Assembly: GCA_014649555.1 (NCBI GenBank)
Contig: BMTG01000014.1
Location: 124,001-188,000 of the forward strand
DNA length: 64,000 nucleotides
Origin: Streptomyces globisporus
GTDB lineage: Bacteria > Actinomycetota > Actinomycetes > Streptomycetales > Streptomycetaceae
Reading direction: 5' to 3'
A program made the position numbers and the translations under genes. Below are positions 50,783 to 58,750 of the stretch, piece after piece. The notes beneath the pieces were generated by a model. That model was not told where the DNA came from. It made no database searches and was given only the letters and a program-made list of their open reading frames with translations. Position 1 is the stretch's first letter; the number at the start of each line of letters is the position of its first letter.

Positions 50783-51234
50783 ATGGGAACAGAAGGCATC
50801 GAAACACCCCATCCGCACGCGAACACCGAAGTGTGCGAGCCGGCGTTGCACCTGTACCGCGAAGCCCTGCACACCGGGCGAGTCGCGCGAGCCGAACTCG
50901 GCGCCGTCCCCTGCCTCATCGACATGGCTCTGCTCCACCCCGACCCGTGGGACGGCCGGTGGATGCGCCCGGTACCGCCTTCGGCCGCCCTGGCCAACGC
51001 GCACACGGCCATCCGGCGCGGAACCAGGATCCGGCACATCTACCAGCACCCGGCCCGGTACAGCAGCTCCGTCAGAAGCTATCTGTCCCAGATACCGGTC
51101 CAGCATCTTCAGGTACGCACGACCGAGCCCACATCGCCAAACTCATGCAGGCACTCGGCGCCACCAGCCGCACCCACCTCGGCGCACTCCTCGTCCGGTC
51201 CGGCATCGTGGAAGCCGACCGGCGCGAGCAGTGA
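50783..51234 (+). pseudogene. Decayed paralogue of the LuxR-type regulator
   Basis: From ATG 50783 the text parallels the intact regulator upstream: HPHANTEVCEPALHLYREALHTGRVARAELGAVPCLIDMALLHPDP and PVPPSAALA. It then jumps to RGTRIRHIYQHPARYSSSVRSYLSQIPVQHLQVRT, matching a block about 75 residues further on. After that the frame is lost. The matching C-terminus RAHIAKLMQALGATSRTHLGALLVRSGIVEADR continues in another frame up to 51234. Two internal deletions and a frameshift therefore separate it from a working gene. Confidence 0.82.
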
Positions 51235-51263
51235 CACGGTGGAAGCGGTGGACGCACGGCAGC

Positions 51264-51301
51264 GGGGCGTGACCGCACGCAGAAATGCGCGGCCACGCCC
51301 C
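51264..51301 (-). terminator. Terminator after the ABC permease gene
   Basis: Nested stem GGGGCGTG.CCGC / GCGG.CACGCCCC around AAATG, 15 bp after the permease stop; the likely end of the lanthipeptide operon. Confidence 0.72.
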
Positions 51302-51315
51302 GGCGGGGGTCGTTC

Positions 51316-52062
51316 TCAGACGTCGCGGTGGGTGAAGAGGCGGGTGCCCGCCAGGGACATGGCTGCCGTCCAGCCCACGAGCAGGAGCAGACCGTACGGT
51401 GCCGCCAGCGCGTCCGGGAAGCCGGAGGCGTCCCCGAGCAGGGCGAACTGGGCGCCCTCGGGGAGGAAGCGGCCCAGCTCGGGGAGCTGCCCCAGCACCA
51501 GTACCTGGCCCAGCGTGCCCCAGACGACCAGGCCGAGGACCGCGGCGAGCCGGTTGCGGACGACGAAGCCGATCGCCGCGCCCCACGGACCGGCCAGGGT
51601 GCAGATCGTCAGGACGGCGGCGGCGGTCGTCCACGTGGAGCCGTCGACGGTCAGCCCGGAATCCTTCGCCGCGAGCGCCGCGTAACCGACGGCCAGCGAG
51701 CAGACCACGGCCGCGACGCCGAAGACCAGGCCCGACACCGTCGTGGCCAGCAGCTTGGCGCCCACGACCGCCGAACGCCCGGGGGCGTACAGCACGGTGC
51801 GGCCGATCGAGCCGGAGCTGAACTCGCCTGTCACGTGCAGCGCCCCGAGCAGCGTCGCGAAGAGCGCGGCGGACGCACCGAGCCCGACGATGTTCGCCGT
51901 CAGCTCCGCACCGGCGGACGCGGGGTCCGACTCCGCGTACACCAGGCCCAGTTGACCCAGCGCGCAGAAAGCAAGAGCCACCAGGAGCAGCGCCGGGAGG
52001 GCCAGCCCCGTGCGCAGTTTCAGAAGTTCGGCGGAGAGCTGGTTGCGCAGGACCTCAGGCAC
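51316..52062 (-). CDS. ABC-2 type transporter permease
   Basis: 248 residues, six hydrophobic segments: LALPALLLVALAFCALGQLGLV, ANIVGLGASAALFATLLGALHVTGEFSSGSIGRTVLYAPGR (typical ABC-2 loop), LLATTVSGLVFGVAAVVCSLAVGYAAL and others. Overlaps its ATPase gene by 8 bp. The pair lies 71 bp after the last lanthipeptide gene on the same strand, so it probably serves self-protection or export of the peptide (LanFE-like). An independent housekeeping transporter is the alternative. Confidence 0.88.
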   Translation of the reverse strand: MPEVLRNQLSAELLKLRTGLALPALLLVALAFCALGQLGLVYAESDPASAGAELTANIVGLGASAALFATLLGALHVTGEFSSGSIGRTVLYAPGRSAVVGAKLLATTVSGLVFGVAAVVCSLAVGYAALAAKDSGLTVDGSTWTTAAAVLTICTLAGPWGAAIGFVVRNRLAAVLGLVVWGTLGQVLVLGQLPELGRFLPEGAQFALLGDASGFPDALAAPYGLLLLVGWTAAMSLAGTRLFTHRDV

Positions 52063-52819
52063 GGGTGACCTCCGGACGCGGCGCGGCGTCCGCGCCCTCG
52101 ACGAGTGCGAAGTAGGCGTCTTCCAGGCGGCCGCCGCCGCGCCGCACCAGCTCCTGCAGCGAGCCCGTGAACAGCACCGAGCGGCGCAGCACGACCACGT
52201 CGTCCACGCTCTGCTCGACCTCGGAGAGCATGTGGCTGGCGATCAGCACCGTCCGCCCCTCGTCGGCGGAGCGCTCGACCAGACGCCGCATCCAGCGGAT
52301 CCCGTCCGGGTCGAGGCCGTTCAACGGCTCGTCCAGGATGAGGAGTTCGGGGTCGGGAAGCAGGGCGACGGCCAGCGCCAAGCGCTGCCGCATGCCCGTC
52401 GAGCACGCCTTGACCCGCTTGCGCTCCGCACCGTCCAGGCCGACCTGCCCGATCACCTCGGCGATACGCGAGGACGGCAGACCCAGCGAACGGGCGGATA
52501 TCTCCAGCTGGCGGCGGACCGTCACCCGAGGGTGGAAACCGATCGCGTCCATGACCACGCCGACCCGCTGCGCCCGCTCGGGGGCGGACAGCGGCTCCCC
52601 GCCCAGGACCTCGGCGCTCCCCGCGTCGGGTCGGGCCAGCCCGAGCAGAATTCTCAACAGGGTGCTCTTGCCCGCCCCGTTGGGCCCCAGCAAGCCGGTG
52701 ACCTTGCCCGGCCGCAGCGCGAAGCTCACGTCGTCGAGGGCCTGATGGTCGCCGAACCTCTTGCTCACGCCGTCGAAGACGACGCTTCCCCCTGCCCGGG
52801 GCGGATGCTCTGGTCGCAC
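52055..52819 (-). CDS. ABC transporter ATP-binding protein
   Basis: 254 residues from the GTG at 52819 (AGGAAG at 5 nt). Walker A GPNGAGKST near 42-50, Q-loop region, signature replaced by CSTGMRQRLALAVALL, Walker B LLILDEPLNGLD, switch His in IASHMLSE. Group resembles drug- and lantibiotic-resistance ATPases (CcmA/BcrA). Works with the overlapping permease. Likely the last two genes of the lanthipeptide operon. Confidence 0.92.
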   Translation of the reverse strand: MRPEHPPRAGGSVVFDGVSKRFGDHQALDDVSFALRPGKVTGLLGPNGAGKSTLLRILLGLARPDAGSAEVLGGEPLSAPERAQRVGVVMDAIGFHPRVTVRRQLEISARSLGLPSSRIAEVIGQVGLDGAERKRVKACSTGMRQRLALAVALLPDPELLILDEPLNGLDPDGIRWMRRLVERSADEGRTVLIASHMLSEVEQSVDDVVVLRRSVLFTGSLQELVRRGGGRLEDAYFALVEGADAAPRPEVTRA

Positions 52820-52890
52820 GTGTTCTTCCTGTCCTGCCGTTCGGTCACTGCGGTCCGCACCGACGCCGGTCACGCGTCGGCGGGTGTTTC

Positions 52891-53925
52891 TCAGCCAACC
52901 AGCCGGCCAGGCCGCTCCCCCGGCTCCACGGACGCAGCTTCCTGCCGATCGCCGGGCAGGAAGCTGCGGCAGGCGGCGAGGATCTCCTCCAGGTCCTCCA
53001 CGGCCGCGTGCAACCCCTCACCGAGCAGCACCCCCGTGGGGTTGAGCAGCACCTCGTCCACCCCGCTGCGGCGGTACGCGTCCAGCGCGCCCGCGATCTC
53101 CTGCGCACTGCCCGCCACGACCACCCGGTGCCGCAGCAGGGCGTCCGCGCTGCCCGCCGGATCGTGCGGGTCGAGGGTGAGACCGGCCGCCCGCAGCATC
53201 GCCGCGTAGTGCGGGGCCTCGCGGTGCCCGGCGGTCGCCGCGAGCGCCAGGGCGCGTACGTCACGTCCCGGCCGGTCGAGGACGACGTGGACGGCGGTGG
53301 CGATCCGGGGCGCGCGTGACCGGCCGGCCGCTGCCGCCCCCTCCTCCAGCGCGCGCCGCAGCGTCCCCGCCACATACCCCGGAGGCGTCATCCAGGTGAT
53401 CGCGACGTCCGCGGCCTCCCCCGCCGTCCGCGCCATCCCGGGCCGCAGCACGCCCGCCCCCACCTCCACGCGCGGCGCGTGCGGGAGCAGCGGCAGTGCG
53501 CCGTCGAGGTGGTGGTACGGGCCGCCGGCCTCGACCCGCTCCCCGTCCAGCAGGGCGCGTACGGAACGCAGGTAGTCGCGGACCGCCGTACGCGGACTGT
53601 CGTACGGGCGCCCCGTCAGGCCCGCCACGAAGTCCGGGTTGCCGATGCCGAAGCCCGCGACGACCGGTTCGCCGGTGAGCAGCGCCAGCGAACGGGCCTG
53701 GAGCGCCGCCTCGTACGGGTGCCGCAGCGGAAGCAGGGTCACACTCGTCCCGACCGGCACGGTGTGCCCCGCGCCCGCCAGATACGCCAGCACCTGGTGC
53801 GTCTCGGCCTGGAAGGACTGGCACATCCACAGCCGGCGGGCCCCGGTGCGCCGGACCAGCGCCGCGAAGGGGGCGACGAGTTCGGGGTGGTCGGGCTGGA
53901 GAGGGTAGAGGACGGCCGGGTTCAC
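52891..53925 (-). CDS. LLM-class F420-dependent oxidoreductase of the lanthipeptide cluster (LxmJ-like)
   Basis: 344 residues from a GTG in the GTGA overlap with the M16 gene. Luciferase-like TIM barrel: FAALVRRTGARRLWMCQSFQAETHQVLAYLAGAGHTVPVGTSVTLLPLRHPYEAALQARSLALLTGEPVVAGFGIGNP, then HLDGALPLLPHAPRVEVGAGVLRPGMARTAGEAADVAITWMTPPGYV. In the lexapeptide pathway an F420H2-dependent reductase turns dehydroalanine into D-alanine. This enzyme sits in the same kind of cluster and may do the same. Specificity is inferred from context. Confidence 0.8.
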   Translation of the reverse strand: MNPAVLYPLQPDHPELVAPFAALVRRTGARRLWMCQSFQAETHQVLAYLAGAGHTVPVGTSVTLLPLRHPYEAALQARSLALLTGEPVVAGFGIGNPDFVAGLTGRPYDSPRTAVRDYLRSVRALLDGERVEAGGPYHHLDGALPLLPHAPRVEVGAGVLRPGMARTAGEAADVAITWMTPPGYVAGTLRRALEEGAAAAGRSRAPRIATAVHVVLDRPGRDVRALALAATAGHREAPHYAAMLRAAGLTLDPHDPAGSADALLRHRVVVAGSAQEIAGALDAYRRSGVDEVLLNPTGVLLGEGLHAAVEDLEEILAACRSFLPGDRQEAASVEPGERPGRLVG

Positions 53926-55460
53926 GGGTGAGCACCCTTCTGGTCGTGGGGAACGGCGGGGGCGAGGGTCCGCGTTGCGGCGGGGGCAGGGGCGTGGGCG
54001 GGCAGGCGTGGGCTCGTGTGCGCCGGGGCCGCGGTGGGAGCGGAGGCGTACGGGCCCGTGCGCGCCGGGACCGCCGTGGGAGCGGAGGCGTACGAGCCCG
54101 TGGGCATCGCAGCCGCCGTGGGCCCCGGCTCGTACGTCGCCACCACGGCCCGGTCCGGGGCCAGATGGCGGGCGGCCGCCTCCGCCACCTGCTCGGGCGT
54201 GACGGCGGCGAGCCGGTCCCGGTAGCCGTCCAGCCAGTCCGGCTCCAGGCCCGCCGCGGCGAACCCGGCCAGCGCGCTCGCCTCCTCCGCGCGGGTCGCG
54301 AGGGCGAAGCGGGTGAAGCCGGCCGCGTAGGCGCGGGCGCGGTCCACCTCCGCCCGGGACGGACCGCCCTCGGCGAGGTCCCGGAGGCATCGGGTGATCT
54401 CGGCGGCGATCCGGCCCGCGCCGCCCGGCGCTCCCGCGCACGCGATCTCCAGCCAGCTGCCCGCCCCGTTCTCGCGGAGGCCGGCGGAGACGTCGTACGC
54501 GAGCCCGTACCGGTCGCGCACCTGCCGGGCGAGCCGGGCGGAGGCGTACCCGCCCAGCAGCAACTGGGCCAGGTGGAAGGGGGCGTGCAGCGGATCGGCG
54601 GTGGGGACGCCGGGCCCGACCGTCAGGACGAGGGACTGCTCCCCGACGGCGTCGCCCCGCCAGGCCCCCGAGGCACCCGGCTCCGTGAGATCCACCGTGC
54701 CCGGACGCGGGACCGGGCGTGCGAACGACGGGAGCGTGAGCCCCGACGGGCCCCCCGACCAGGGTGCGAGCCGTTCGCCGACCAGGCGCAGCACGGCGTC
54801 CGGCTCGTCGCCCGCGAGGACGACCAGCGACGAGCCGCCGGGGACGACGGCGCGGGCGTGAAGATCCAGGAGGGCGTCGGGAAGCAGGGAGACCACGTCC
54901 AGGAGCGGTGCCGCTCCCCCGGACTCCGAGGACAACGGGTGCGGGCCGAACCCGTGCGTGAGCGCCGCGCGGCGCAGCCGTACCCGGGGCGCGGGCGCGC
55001 GCGGCGCGGCGGCCGCCCGGCGCTGGGCGAGGGCCACCTCGCCCTCCTCGTAACGCGGTCGCAGCAGCAGTTCGGCCAGCAGGTCCAGCGCACCGGGCAG
55101 GCCCGGGGCCAGCACGCTGACGGAGAGGATCAGGGACTCGGCGGTGACGACGGTGCTGAGCTCCGCCCCGAGGTCGGCGGCCCGGTCGGCGATGCCCTGC
55201 CGGGTACGGTCCCGGCTGCCCGTTCCGAGACAGGCGGCCAGCAGTTCCTGGGCGGCGGCGAGCCCCGGTTCGGTGCGCGCGTAGGGGATGACGAGGCGCA
55301 GTTCCGCGAGCGGGGCGGCGGCAGCATGCGCCGCGAGAACGCGCAGCCCGGTGGGGAGAACGGCGGAGAGGGTGGTGCGGGGCGCGGTGGAGGGCGGTGG
55401 GGGCGGGGGCAGGGTGAGGGGAACTCCGGTCGGGAGTGCGGCGGTACGGGCCCGGGTCAT
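53922..55460 (-). CDS. M16-type peptidase subunit, catalytically inactive partner
   Basis: 512 residues from an ATG in the ATGA overlap with the active M16 gene. M16 fold: LPTGLRVLAAHAAAAPLAELRLVIPYARTEPGLAAAQELLAACLGTG, where the zinc motif HxxEH is absent. The C-terminal half is intact (LLLGGYASARLARQVRDRYGLAYDVSAGLRENGAGSWLEI, the R..Y substrate-binding pair). Such partners are needed by heterodimeric M16 proteases. The tail has repeats of YASAPTA-type text reflecting a DNA tandem repeat. It probably helps remove the leader peptide. Confidence 0.85.
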   Translation of the reverse strand: MTRARTAALPTGVPLTLPPPPPPSTAPRTTLSAVLPTGLRVLAAHAAAAPLAELRLVIPYARTEPGLAAAQELLAACLGTGSRDRTRQGIADRAADLGAELSTVVTAESLILSVSVLAPGLPGALDLLAELLLRPRYEEGEVALAQRRAAAAPRAPAPRVRLRRAALTHGFGPHPLSSESGGAAPLLDVVSLLPDALLDLHARAVVPGGSSLVVLAGDEPDAVLRLVGERLAPWSGGPSGLTLPSFARPVPRPGTVDLTEPGASGAWRGDAVGEQSLVLTVGPGVPTADPLHAPFHLAQLLLGGYASARLARQVRDRYGLAYDVSAGLRENGAGSWLEIACAGAPGGAGRIAAEITRCLRDLAEGGPSRAEVDRARAYAAGFTRFALATRAEEASALAGFAAAGLEPDWLDGYRDRLAAVTPEQVAEAAARHLAPDRAVVATYEPGPTAAAMPTGSYASAPTAVPARTGPYASAPTAAPAHTSPRLPAHAPAPAATRTLAPAVPHDQKGAHP

Positions 55461-56902
55461 CCCACGGTTCCTTTCTGCGGGGCGAGTTCGGTGCCTGCCC
55501 GCGCGATCGGGACGGTGCGTGCCTGCGGGGCGAGTTCGGTGCCTGCCCGCGCGGTCAGGACGGTGTGTGCCCGCGCGGTCGGGACGGTGCGTGCCTGGGG
55601 GGCGAGTTCGGTCACGGTGGCCGGTCCTTCGAGCAGCGCACGGGCCGCCGCCGCCACCTCGGCGGGTGTGGTGCGGCGCAGTTCGGCGGGGAGGGCGTCG
55701 GGGCCCGCCGAGCCCGGCAGGAGCAGGGCGTCGCGGCCGAGAGCGACGGCCCGGGTGGGGAGCGAGTCGGCCTGCCGGTGCCAGGCGACGAGCAGGGAGT
55801 TCACCGCACGCCGGTGCTCGGCCTCCGGCAGGGGTCCTTCGGCCACGGCCCGCAGGACCGACCGCCAGATGCCGACGGCCGCATCGACCTCGGTACCGGG
55901 CGCCCGGCCGAGCACCGCGAGGATCAGGTCGGGCGCGGCGGAGGCGAGCCACTGGCCGTGGTAGCCGCAGGTGACGGTGGCGGAGGTGAGGCGGTGCCCG
56001 TCCCGCGCGGACCGGGCCAGCGCGGGCAGCCGGGACCGGCCGAGCACCTGGGCGAGCACGGCCTGGGCGAGGTACGCGGGGCGGTCGGCGACCGGGTCGG
56101 GCAGCGGATGCCCGACCGCGACGCCGGGACGCCCCGAGGGGAGGGGCGCGGTGTGGATCTCCCTCGCGGTGCGGGGCTCCCCTGCGGCGCGGGGCTCCCC
56201 TGCGGCGCGGGCCTCCCCCGCAGCGCGGATCCCCTCGGCAGCACCGGCCTCCCCCGCAACGCGGATCACCCCCACCCCCGCGAACACCGCACGCACCACC
56301 GCCATGACCCCCGCCGGGTCCACATCCCCCACGACCGACAGCACCATCCGCCGTGCCGTGTAGTGCGCCCGGAAGAACGCCTCCACCTCACCGGCCGTGA
56401 TGCCCGCCAGCTCCGCCGCCGTACCGAAGCTGTCCCTGCTGCCCGGGTACAGCGCACCCAGCGCCGATTCCCAGGAGCGGCCTGCGTCCCCCGCTCCGCG
56501 GATCTCCTCGCCGATGACGTCGGTCTCCGTGCGGATCACGTCCTCCGTGGGCGCGAAGCCGAGCAGGCGGCGGGCCTCCCAGGCCAGGGCGTCGGGCAGC
56601 GACTCGGCGGGGACCGTGGTGTGGAAGACCGTGTGGTCCCGGTGGGTCTCGGCGTTGCAGACCCCGCCCGCGCCCGCGACCAGCGCCGCGTAGCCCTCCC
56701 CGGTGGGGTCGGCCGAACCCCCGCCGGAGCGCGGGAACATCAGGTGCTCGACGAGATGCGCCGTACCGTGGCGTCCGGCCGGGTCGTCGTCGCCGCCCGC
56801 CGCGACGGTGAGCGCGACGGCGGCGAGGCCCCGCCCGTACTGCGGGACCGACTCGACGCACACCCGCAGCCCGCCGGGGAGCACGGACACGCTCGGGCTC
56901 AT
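55457..56902 (-). CDS. M16 zinc peptidase, active subunit, likely leader protease
   Basis: 481 residues. Zinc site HLVEH (49-53) with the distal Glu in RTETDVIGEEIRG (near 132), both intact. GGVCNAETHRDHTVFHTTVPAESLPDALAWEA follows as in the mitochondrial processing peptidase family. A repetitive segment (AGEARAAGEPRAAGEPRT) sits mid-protein and the C-terminus holds three copies of a GTELAPQARTVP-like unit. Paired with the inactive M16 subunit downstream. The cluster position points to lanthipeptide leader removal. Confidence 0.9.
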   Translation of the reverse strand: MSPSVSVLPGGLRVCVESVPQYGRGLAAVALTVAAGGDDDPAGRHGTAHLVEHLMFPRSGGGSADPTGEGYAALVAGAGGVCNAETHRDHTVFHTTVPAESLPDALAWEARRLLGFAPTEDVIRTETDVIGEEIRGAGDAGRSWESALGALYPGSRDSFGTAAELAGITAGEVEAFFRAHYTARRMVLSVVGDVDPAGVMAVVRAVFAGVGVIRVAGEAGAAEGIRAAGEARAAGEPRAAGEPRTAREIHTAPLPSGRPGVAVGHPLPDPVADRPAYLAQAVLAQVLGRSRLPALARSARDGHRLTSATVTCGYHGQWLASAAPDLILAVLGRAPGTEVDAAVGIWRSVLRAVAEGPLPEAEHRRAVNSLLVAWHRQADSLPTRAVALGRDALLLPGSAGPDALPAELRRTTPAEVAAAARALLEGPATVTELAPQARTVPTARAHTVLTARAGTELAPQARTVPIARAGTELAPQKGTVG

Positions 56903-56903
56903 C

Positions 56904-57737
56904 TCAACCGGCCTGGTTCAGCGGGCGGAACACGGAGACGCACATCTTGCGGCTGTCGCCCCCGTCGAAGGGCTGCTCGCGCCAGCCCGCGTACCGGCCG
57001 ACGAGCTCCAGCCCGGCGATCGCACCGAGCAGGTCCAGCTCGCCCGGCCACACGTAACGCATCACGGTCGTCGCGGACTTGGGGGCGTCGCCGTCCAGGA
57101 ACAGGGTGCTCTGCAGCATCATGTTCTGCGAGGCGGGCAGCACCCCCACCGACTCGATGAGCGCTCCGCGCGCCCCGATCGGATAGGTGTTGACCTCGTT
57201 CTTCTTCTGTACGTGGTAGTCGCTCGGGTCGAACGTCTCGATGACCACATGCCCCTCCGACGTGACGTGCCGGGCCATGGCGTGCATCAGCGCGATCTGC
57301 TCGTCGACCGCCATCGCGCAGCACAGCACGTTGAACGGGGCGAGGACGACGTCGAAGGAACGGCCGAGGTCGAGCCCGGCGAAGTCGCCGTGCAACGGGG
57401 TGATACGGCCCTCGGGGTCCTTCTCCGCGAGGCGGGCCAGCATCCCTTCGGAGGACTCGACACCGGTGACGTCGAAGCCGCGTTCGGCGAGCGGAAGCGC
57501 CACCCGGCCGGTCCCGACGCCGAGTTCGAGGACGCTCGCGCCCGGTTCGGCGAGGGTGAGCAGGTACGTCGCGATGTCGTCGAGGTCCGGGGTGCTCGGG
57601 TAGATGTCGTCGTAGACACCGGCCAGCGCGTCGCTGTAGGCGACGGTGATCGCCGCACCGAACCCTCCTGCCGCCTCGGGAACCTCCGTGGTCGCCACGG
57701 TCTCGGGGTTCTCCGTCGTCTCGGTCGTCGTGGTCAT
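56904..57737 (-). CDS. SAM-dependent methyltransferase of the lanthipeptide cluster (LxmM-like)
   Basis: 277 residues from the ATG at 57737. Class I methyltransferase: ASVLELGVGTGRVALPLAERGFDVTGVESSEGMLARL (motif I and acidic loop), FDVVLAPFNVLCC (motif II region), HVVIETFDPSDYH. Low-complexity N-terminus (TTTTETTENPETVATTEVPEAA). In lexapeptide-type clusters the matching enzyme methylates the N-terminus of the mature peptide. Lies 6 bp after LanY and 1 bp before the M16 gene. Confidence 0.85.
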   Translation of the reverse strand: MTTTTETTENPETVATTEVPEAAGGFGAAITVAYSDALAGVYDDIYPSTPDLDDIATYLLTLAEPGASVLELGVGTGRVALPLAERGFDVTGVESSEGMLARLAEKDPEGRITPLHGDFAGLDLGRSFDVVLAPFNVLCCAMAVDEQIALMHAMARHVTSEGHVVIETFDPSDYHVQKKNEVNTYPIGARGALIESVGVLPASQNMMLQSTLFLDGDAPKSATTVMRYVWPGELDLLGAIAGLELVGRYAGWREQPFDGGDSRKMCVSVFRPLNQAG

Positions 57738-57742
57738 CGGGC

Positions 57743-58750
57743 TCACACTCCAGCGGTCGCGGTCGAGGGGGTTCCGGCAAGGTTGTTCTCGGGGTGCTCC
57801 GGGTCGATCCCCGCCGCGCGGAAGGCCCGTACGACGTGATCGGCGAGGCCGTCGCCGGGGCCGGCCCCCTGCGCGTGGTCGACCAGCGCGGTGGCCAGCG
57901 CGAAGCTGCGGTGCTGCCCGAAGCTCATGCCGTCGCGGCCGGGGCGCGGGTCGCGCGGGTCCCAGGCGGCGGCGACGCCGGGGGCGAGGCGGGCGGTGAA
58001 CAGCGAGGTGTCGCCGCCGAGCCCCGGCAGGTCCCGTACGGCGGCGGCCACCGCGCGTTCGGCCGGTGCGTGGTCGCCGTGCAGATAGACGACGACGCTG
58101 TCGCGGCGCGGGTAGTCGTCCTCGTCGGACAGGACCTTGGCGTGGTACCGCGCCCCGGCGTCCTCGAGGGCGGCCAGCGCGACGGCCCACAGCCCGACGG
58201 CCGCGGCCGCGTCGCGGGCGTGCAGGAAGAGGCGGCGGACCGGGCCCGCGGGGACCGGCAGGGGCCGCGAGCCCATCACGTAGAAGAAGCCGGGCGAGAG
58301 GGCGGGCCGTGCCGCCTCCAGGGCGACCTGGACCAGCTCGCCCGGCACGGGCGCGGCGGGGCCGATGAGCCGGTCGGCGGCGATCCGGGCGGTGATCTCC
58401 GGCAGCCGTACGACCAGTTCGCCGCCCTCCCCGACCTCCAGGAGCCGTCCGGTGACCGGGGTCGTGGGGTGCGGCACGGCCGCGGCGAGGCGGCGTTCCA
58501 GCGCGGAGTCGCGCAAGGTGCGGCGGGGAGCGGCGTCCGCGTCCCGGCGGTGCGCCCCGTTCCCGGCGTGGAACTCCTCGTACAGCGCGTTGGTGAGGCG
58601 GCCGCGCAGATCCCGCGGGCTGTCCGCGGTCAACGTACGCCCGGCGACCCGCGCTTCGAGACCGTCGGAGCGTACGTCCACGAGGTCGAGCGCTGCGGCG
58701 AGCCGCGGAGCGAGCCCGGCCGGCCGGGCCGGGGCGGGGGTGAGGGTCAT
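57743..58750 (-). CDS. HopA1-family lanthionine synthetase lyase component (LanY, class V)
   Basis: 335 residues. HopA1/T3-effector-like fold: LRGRLTNALYEEFHAGNGAHRR near the start, VRLPEITARIAADRLIGPAAPVPGELVQVALEAARPALSPGFFYVMGSRP, RLFLHARDAAAAVGLWAVALAALEDAGARYHAKVLSDEDDYPRRDSVVVYLHGD and DGMSFGQHRSFALATALVDHAQG. In class V lanthipeptide synthesis LanY eliminates phosphate from phospho-Ser/Thr, giving dehydro-residues. Overlaps the kinase gene (ATGA, 58747-58750). Confidence 0.85.
   Translation of the reverse strand: MTLTPAPARPAGLAPRLAAALDLVDVRSDGLEARVAGRTLTADSPRDLRGRLTNALYEEFHAGNGAHRRDADAAPRRTLRDSALERRLAAAVPHPTTPVTGRLLEVGEGGELVVRLPEITARIAADRLIGPAAPVPGELVQVALEAARPALSPGFFYVMGSRPLPVPAGPVRRLFLHARDAAAAVGLWAVALAALEDAGARYHAKVLSDEDDYPRRDSVVVYLHGDHAPAERAVAAAVRDLPGLGGDTSLFTARLAPGVAAAWDPRDPRPGRDGMSFGQHRSFALATALVDHAQGAGPGDGLADHVVRAFRAAGIDPEHPENNLAGTPSTATAGV

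Noticed and set aside
48880-51234. Repeat peptide locus as part of the lanthipeptide cluster
   Set aside because: It lies beyond the permease terminator at 51264-51301, with its own regulator and no lanthionine features (no Cys in the peptide).
50639-51685. 348-codon open frame as an intact regulator
   Set aside because: Only its early part matches the family; the rest is out of frame and runs antisense into the ABC permease gene.
53990-54110. Tandem repeats as a separate mobile or CRISPR-like element
   Set aside because: Direct head-to-tail copies within a coding frame, best explained by slippage; no spacers or transposase.
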